From Flavimobilis rhizosphaerae (GTDB lineage Bacteria > Actinomycetota > Actinomycetes > Actinomycetales > Cellulomonadaceae): DNA of 64,000 bases. The notes under the pieces were generated by a model. That model was given only the letters and a program-made list of their open reading frames with translations, had not been told where the DNA came from and did no database searches. The stretch is from positions 62,001-126,000 of the forward strand of contig NZ_JACZDF010000006.1 in assembly GCF_014852685.1 (NCBI RefSeq). The letters are read 5' to 3'. Shown here one piece after another: positions 61,693 through 64,000 of this stretch. Each line of letters starts with the position of its first letter. Position 1 is the first letter of the stretch. Position numbers and translations under genes: made by a program.

Positions 61693-62159
61693 CAGGCCTC
61701 CTCGTCGGCCGGCGTATGGAGGGCCTCGACCCATGACGTGAGCTGGTGGGAGGCGGAGACGAGGCTCGCGCGCTGGACCTCGAACGCGAGCCCGTCGTGC
61801 TCCGGGACGTGCGCGTCGAGAGCCTCGACGACCGAGCACTCGACGGTGACATCAAGATGTGTCGAGGCGACGAACGCGACGGTGATGCCGCCCTCGGGGA
61901 TCTCGACCGCCGGCACCGTGACCTCGGGATGCTGGTCGGCTGCAGCCCTGAGGTAGGCCTCCGCAAGGCGGGTGAGCCCGGCCGTCGGGATCCTGCGCCC
62001 GAGGTAGCAGACGAGCCTGTCGGGGGAGAGCATCTCGATGTCGACGAGCAGTCTCCCCTCCGGGCCTGTCGGCCTGCTCCACGGGTCCGGCACCGGGACG
62101 AGCCCGAAGGCTGCTCCCGCCGGCGAGACGAGTCGCCCTGCCATTCCAATGTCACCCAT
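61692..62159 (-). CDS. Hypothetical protein, 155 aa, damage-operon gene 1
   Basis: First gene of the three-gene operon. ATG 62159 with GGGAG and 6-nt spacing. The protein has a beta-rich middle (GRLLVDIEMLSPDRLVCYLG, VEIPEGGITVAFVASTHLDV) and a C-terminal helix (LVSASHQLTSWVEALH). No motif recognised; soluble, acidic. A promoter matching the RecA-independent DNA-damage consensus starts about 83 nt upstream. Confidence 0.7.
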   Translation of the reverse strand: MGDIGMAGRLVSPAGAAFGLVPVPDPWSRPTGPEGRLLVDIEMLSPDRLVCYLGRRIPTAGLTRLAEAYLRAAADQHPEVTVPAVEIPEGGITVAFVASTHLDVTVECSVVEALDAHVPEHDGLAFEVQRASLVSASHQLTSWVEALHTPADEEA

Positions 62160-62248
62160 GTCTGACTCCCTGAGGGTTGTGCGTGACGGTGGTCCCCGGC
62201 GCCGGGTCCCTGTTCCGGCGCCGTGGATCTCCCACCGTGGTGCTGCCG

Positions 62249-62270
62249 ACCGTATCGGCAGCCACCGACA
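62249..62270 (-). promoter_or_regulatory. RecA-NDp (PafBC-type) promoter of the three-gene operon
   Basis: Minus strand: TGTCGGTG (62270-62263), N8 GCTGCCGA, TACGGT (62254-62249). This satisfies TGTCRGTG-N8-TANNNT, the mycobacterial LexA/RecA-independent DNA-damage promoter activated by PafBC. The preceding base is A instead of the lower-case t of the consensus. Transcription would start near 62242. Confidence 0.75.
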
Positions 62271-62343
62271 TTCGGTCACGGGAGACGGGAAGCTCACCCG
62301 GCCCGAGGGGAACTCGCACCACCGCCGCAGGCTGGTCCGTGAA

Positions 62344-62365
62344 TGTCGGTGGCTGCCGCTACGTT
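62344..62365 (+). promoter_or_regulatory. RecA-NDp (PafBC-type) promoter of the 135-aa zinc-ribbon gene
   Basis: TGTCGGTG (62344-62351), N8 GCTGCCGC, TACGTT (62360-62365). Sharing even the spacer with the divergent copy except its last base shows that the two promoters descend from one duplication. Start near 62372, about 75-nt leader. Confidence 0.75.
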
Positions 62366-62446
62366 CGTCGTTAGGGCTCTCAGGGACCCTCGCCGGCCGG
62401 GCCGCGGTAGCGCGGCCCGGCCGGCCCGGGCACGGGGAGGTCGACG

Positions 62447-62854
62447 ATGAGCAGCACCGACGCGAGTGAGCGGCCTGAGTCCGTCCTGCCGTGGGGCGAG
62501 ACGGACGAGTGCCCCGTCTGCGAGGCGGCTGGCGCCGTCTGTCGGTACGCGTACGGCCTGGTCGTCCCGCCCGACGGCATGTCCCTCGAGGACTACGGGC
62601 TGATGCTCGAGCGGCAGCGGGTCGTTCTCGCCGGCTGCGACGTCCGGCGTGGTCTCGCGTACGTCTGCCGTACCTGTGGCTCGACGTTCGACGAGCATGG
62701 ACTCGTCGTCGACGAGCAGCCGAGCCACCCCGGGCAGGTCGGCGCGGCTCCCGCGCGGCCGCCTGCGTCGCCGGGCCCGGACGGTGCTGGTGCCCCGGGT
62801 GCGGTCCGACGCGTCGTCTCGCGTCGTTCCGTTCGCACCCGTCGGCGCGGCTGA
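62447..62854 (+). CDS. Zinc-ribbon protein, 135 aa
   Basis: The ATG is preceded by GGGGAGG. The N-terminal half has ECPVCEAAGAVCRYAYG (C22, C25, C32) and AYVCRTCGSTFDE (C74, C77), a zinc ribbon with an insert containing a long helix (SLEDYGLMLERQRVVL). The C-terminal about 45 residues are Pro/Gly/Ala- and Arg-rich, disordered. No family recognised. It is divergent from the three-gene operon and shares its promoter class, so both should be induced together. Confidence 0.7.
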   Translation: MSSTDASERPESVLPWGETDECPVCEAAGAVCRYAYGLVVPPDGMSLEDYGLMLERQRVVLAGCDVRRGLAYVCRTCGSTFDEHGLVVDEQPSHPGQVGAAPARPPASPGPDGAGAPGAVRRVVSRRSVRTRRRG

Positions 62855-62956
62855 GCCGTCGCGGACTGCTGCCGCCGCAGCACGCGTGCGGTTGCACCGG
62901 CGTGGGGGGGCAGGCGCGGAGCCCACAGCGTGGCGGCTCGTGTCACACCGCGTCGG

Positions 62957-62993
62957 TTGCCCACAGGAAGGGTGCGAAAGCAGGTTGTCCACA
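62957..62993 (+). promoter_or_regulatory. Two DnaA-box-like sites
   Basis: TTGCCCACA (62957-62965) and TTGTCCACA (62985-62993), direct orientation, 28 bp apart start to start. TTGTCCACA is the preferred DnaA box of high-GC actinobacteria; the first copy has one mismatch. They lie just upstream of the 63035 gene. Confidence 0.45.
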
Positions 62994-63034
62994 GGTGCCC
63001 TGCAGCGGCTGCTCCGGCGCCATATGTTCCGGGG

Positions 63035-63883
63035 ATGAGCTCGCCCACACCGCCGTCGAACCCGCCCGTCCGCCAACCACCACCTCCCGATCCTCCGGCT
63101 CCTCCGGCTCCTCCGAGCGACCCGAGCCTGCAGTTCGCACCGCCCACGTCATTCGCACCGCCCACGCCACTCGCACCACCCGCGTCGACTGTGTCTGCCC
63201 CGACAGTGACGCCGACGCTCGCACCCGGCATCCCGACGACGGCGAACGACTGGCTGAACGGCCCGCCGGGCCTCCCGGCCCCGCACCTGGGCCGGACCCG
63301 CCAGCAGCGCCTTGCCGTTGCGACCGTCCTCGTCCTCGTGCTCGCCGGCATCATCGTCGCTCTCACCCTGCTCAACCGGCCGCGGACGGCGACCGTTGGG
63401 TCGGACTCCGCAACGGAGCGACTCGCTGACGCGTCGGTGACGACACGCGCGATGACGCTCACCGACACGATCATCACTGCGAACGGTCGGGGTGACGCGA
63501 GCGCGACGTGCGATCTCGTGACGCACCGGCTCGCGCTTTACCTCAGCGGCTTCACGACGACGTGCGAGGACACCGTCGATTGGTGGTGGCTCGACAAGGA
63601 ACCAGCGTTCGCGCCGATCGACGTGCATCCCGGCGACGTCCGTGCCGATGCGCGACACCCCGGTCTCACCATCGTGCGCGTCCCGCCCGAACGTGCCCCG
63701 TCAGGGCCGCCCGAGGGGAACGTCTACCTGCTCGTCGAGCAGGACGGCACGCTGCTCGTCGACGCGGCGCTCGGAGGGTGGGAGGCCCCGCTCGACGAGC
63801 TGCTGCGCGAGCAGAAGGCCAACGACGAGCTCGACAAGGACCGCCAGGACGTCGACCCGCGCCGCCCGGCTCCGACCGGCTGA
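63035..63883 (+). CDS. Single-pass membrane protein with Pro-rich cytoplasmic head
   Basis: A 282-aa protein. Residues 1-85 are extremely Pro-rich with PPxSFAPPTPLAPP repeats, followed by one TM helix (RLAVATVLVLVLAGIIVALT, about 90-110) and an extracytoplasmic domain of about 165 residues with two cysteines (ATCDLVTHR, TTTCEDTVDWWW) that probably form a disulfide, then an acidic Lys/Asp tail. No family recognised. The ATG is 6 nt after TATGTT (63023-63028), so leaderless. Confidence 0.65.
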   Translation: MSSPTPPSNPPVRQPPPPDPPAPPAPPSDPSLQFAPPTSFAPPTPLAPPASTVSAPTVTPTLAPGIPTTANDWLNGPPGLPAPHLGRTRQQRLAVATVLVLVLAGIIVALTLLNRPRTATVGSDSATERLADASVTTRAMTLTDTIITANGRGDASATCDLVTHRLALYLSGFTTTCEDTVDWWWLDKEPAFAPIDVHPGDVRADARHPGLTIVRVPPERAPSGPPEGNVYLLVEQDGTLLVDAALGGWEAPLDELLREQKANDELDKDRQDVDPRRPAPTG

Positions 63884-63977
63884 GCCTCGGCGCCGCCGTC
63901 GGGACCATGCGCCCGGGGGCGGTGACGAGCCGGTCAGGGGACATCACCGCGACGTCGCCGCGCGGCCACCTGCCGAG

Positions 63978-63999
63978 AGTCGGTGGCTGCCGCTACGTT
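63978..63999 (+). promoter_or_regulatory. Third RecA-NDp (PafBC-type) promoter, at the window edge
   Basis: AGTCGGTG (63978-63985), N8 GCTGCCGC, TACGTT (63994-63999). It has the same spacer and -10 as the copy at 62344, with A for T at the first position. It must drive a gene to the right of the window. Confidence 0.65.
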
Positions 64000-64000
64000 C

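Noticed and set aside
62957-62993. Replication origin at the DnaA-box pair
   Set aside because: Only two boxes, no dnaA/dnaN/gyrB neighbours and no AT-rich unwinding region.
1-64000. CRISPR arrays, rRNA genes, intact insertion sequences
   Set aside because: No regularly spaced direct repeats, no rRNA signatures and no transposase motifs were seen.

Overview
The window is chromosomal DNA of a high-GC actinobacterium, most likely a Micrococcales member close to Cellulomonadaceae. The evidence is the strong G/C bias at third codon positions, the actinobacterial neighbourhoods (leuCD-murA-plsC-gpsA-ddl-thiL; DAK2-recG-rsmD-coaD-sepIVA-DUF177-rnc-mutM; rne-rplU-rpmA-obgE-proB-proA-nadD-rsfS), the frequent GTG starts, and a secreted GH9 cellulase with a CelR/CebR-type operator. 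There are no rRNA genes, CRISPR arrays, prophage or intact insertion sequences.

Layout. 1-2.7 kb: the end of a HAD phosphatase, tRNA-Gln(CUG), two identical tRNA-Glu(CUC) genes and a SpoU/TrmH methyltransferase. 2.7-16.3 kb: the IclR regulator ltbR/ndgR divergent from leuCD, then murA, plsC-gpsA, a secreted EEP-family protein, a Cys/Met PLP enzyme, ddl, a DUF3515 lipoprotein, thiL, a GNAT enzyme and rpmB. 16.6-25.3 kb: a tightly overlapped run DAK2(FakA-like)-recG-rsmD-coaD-sepIVA-like-DUF177-rnc-mutM. 25.3-36.1 kb: a redox block, with cydA-cydB-cydD-cydC and a DosS/DevS-like heme-GAF histidine kinase in one minus-strand operon, facing a DosR/DevR-like response regulator and an M20 peptidase. 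36.4-49 kb: RNase E/G, L21, L27, Obg, ProB, ProA, a 49-aa membrane protein, NadD, a Pro/Gln/Ala-rich membrane protein, RsfS, a phosphatase and tRNA-Ala. 49-58 kb: an accessory stretch with decayed gene remnants around a GH9 cellulase and a SWIM-protein/large-protein pair. 58-64 kb: an MFS transporter, a GNAT enzyme, and a set of uncharacterised small genes.

The most interesting part is the right end. Two divergent promoters at 62.25-62.37 kb match the mycobacterial RecA-independent DNA-damage promoter (RecA-NDp, PafBC-dependent: TTGTCRGTG-N8-TANNNT) and drive a three-gene operon of unknown proteins ending in a 42-aa zinc ribbon, and a divergent 135-aa zinc-ribbon protein. A third copy lies at the very end of the window, and a near match precedes DAK2-recG. 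This looks like a DNA-damage-inducible module that I cannot match to any described system.

A second coherent system is the cyd region. A dyad GGGACC-TT-GGTCCC resembling the DosR box is centred at -42.5 of a predicted cydA promoter. The kinase gene is last in the cyd operon and keeps the DosS heme-ligand histidine, and its probable partner regulator is encoded just beyond, which suggests oxygen- or NO-responsive control of cytochrome bd. Many genes also appear to be leaderless, with TANNNT 6-8 nt before the start codon.

Functions are assigned by reading motifs and gene order; no database search was possible.
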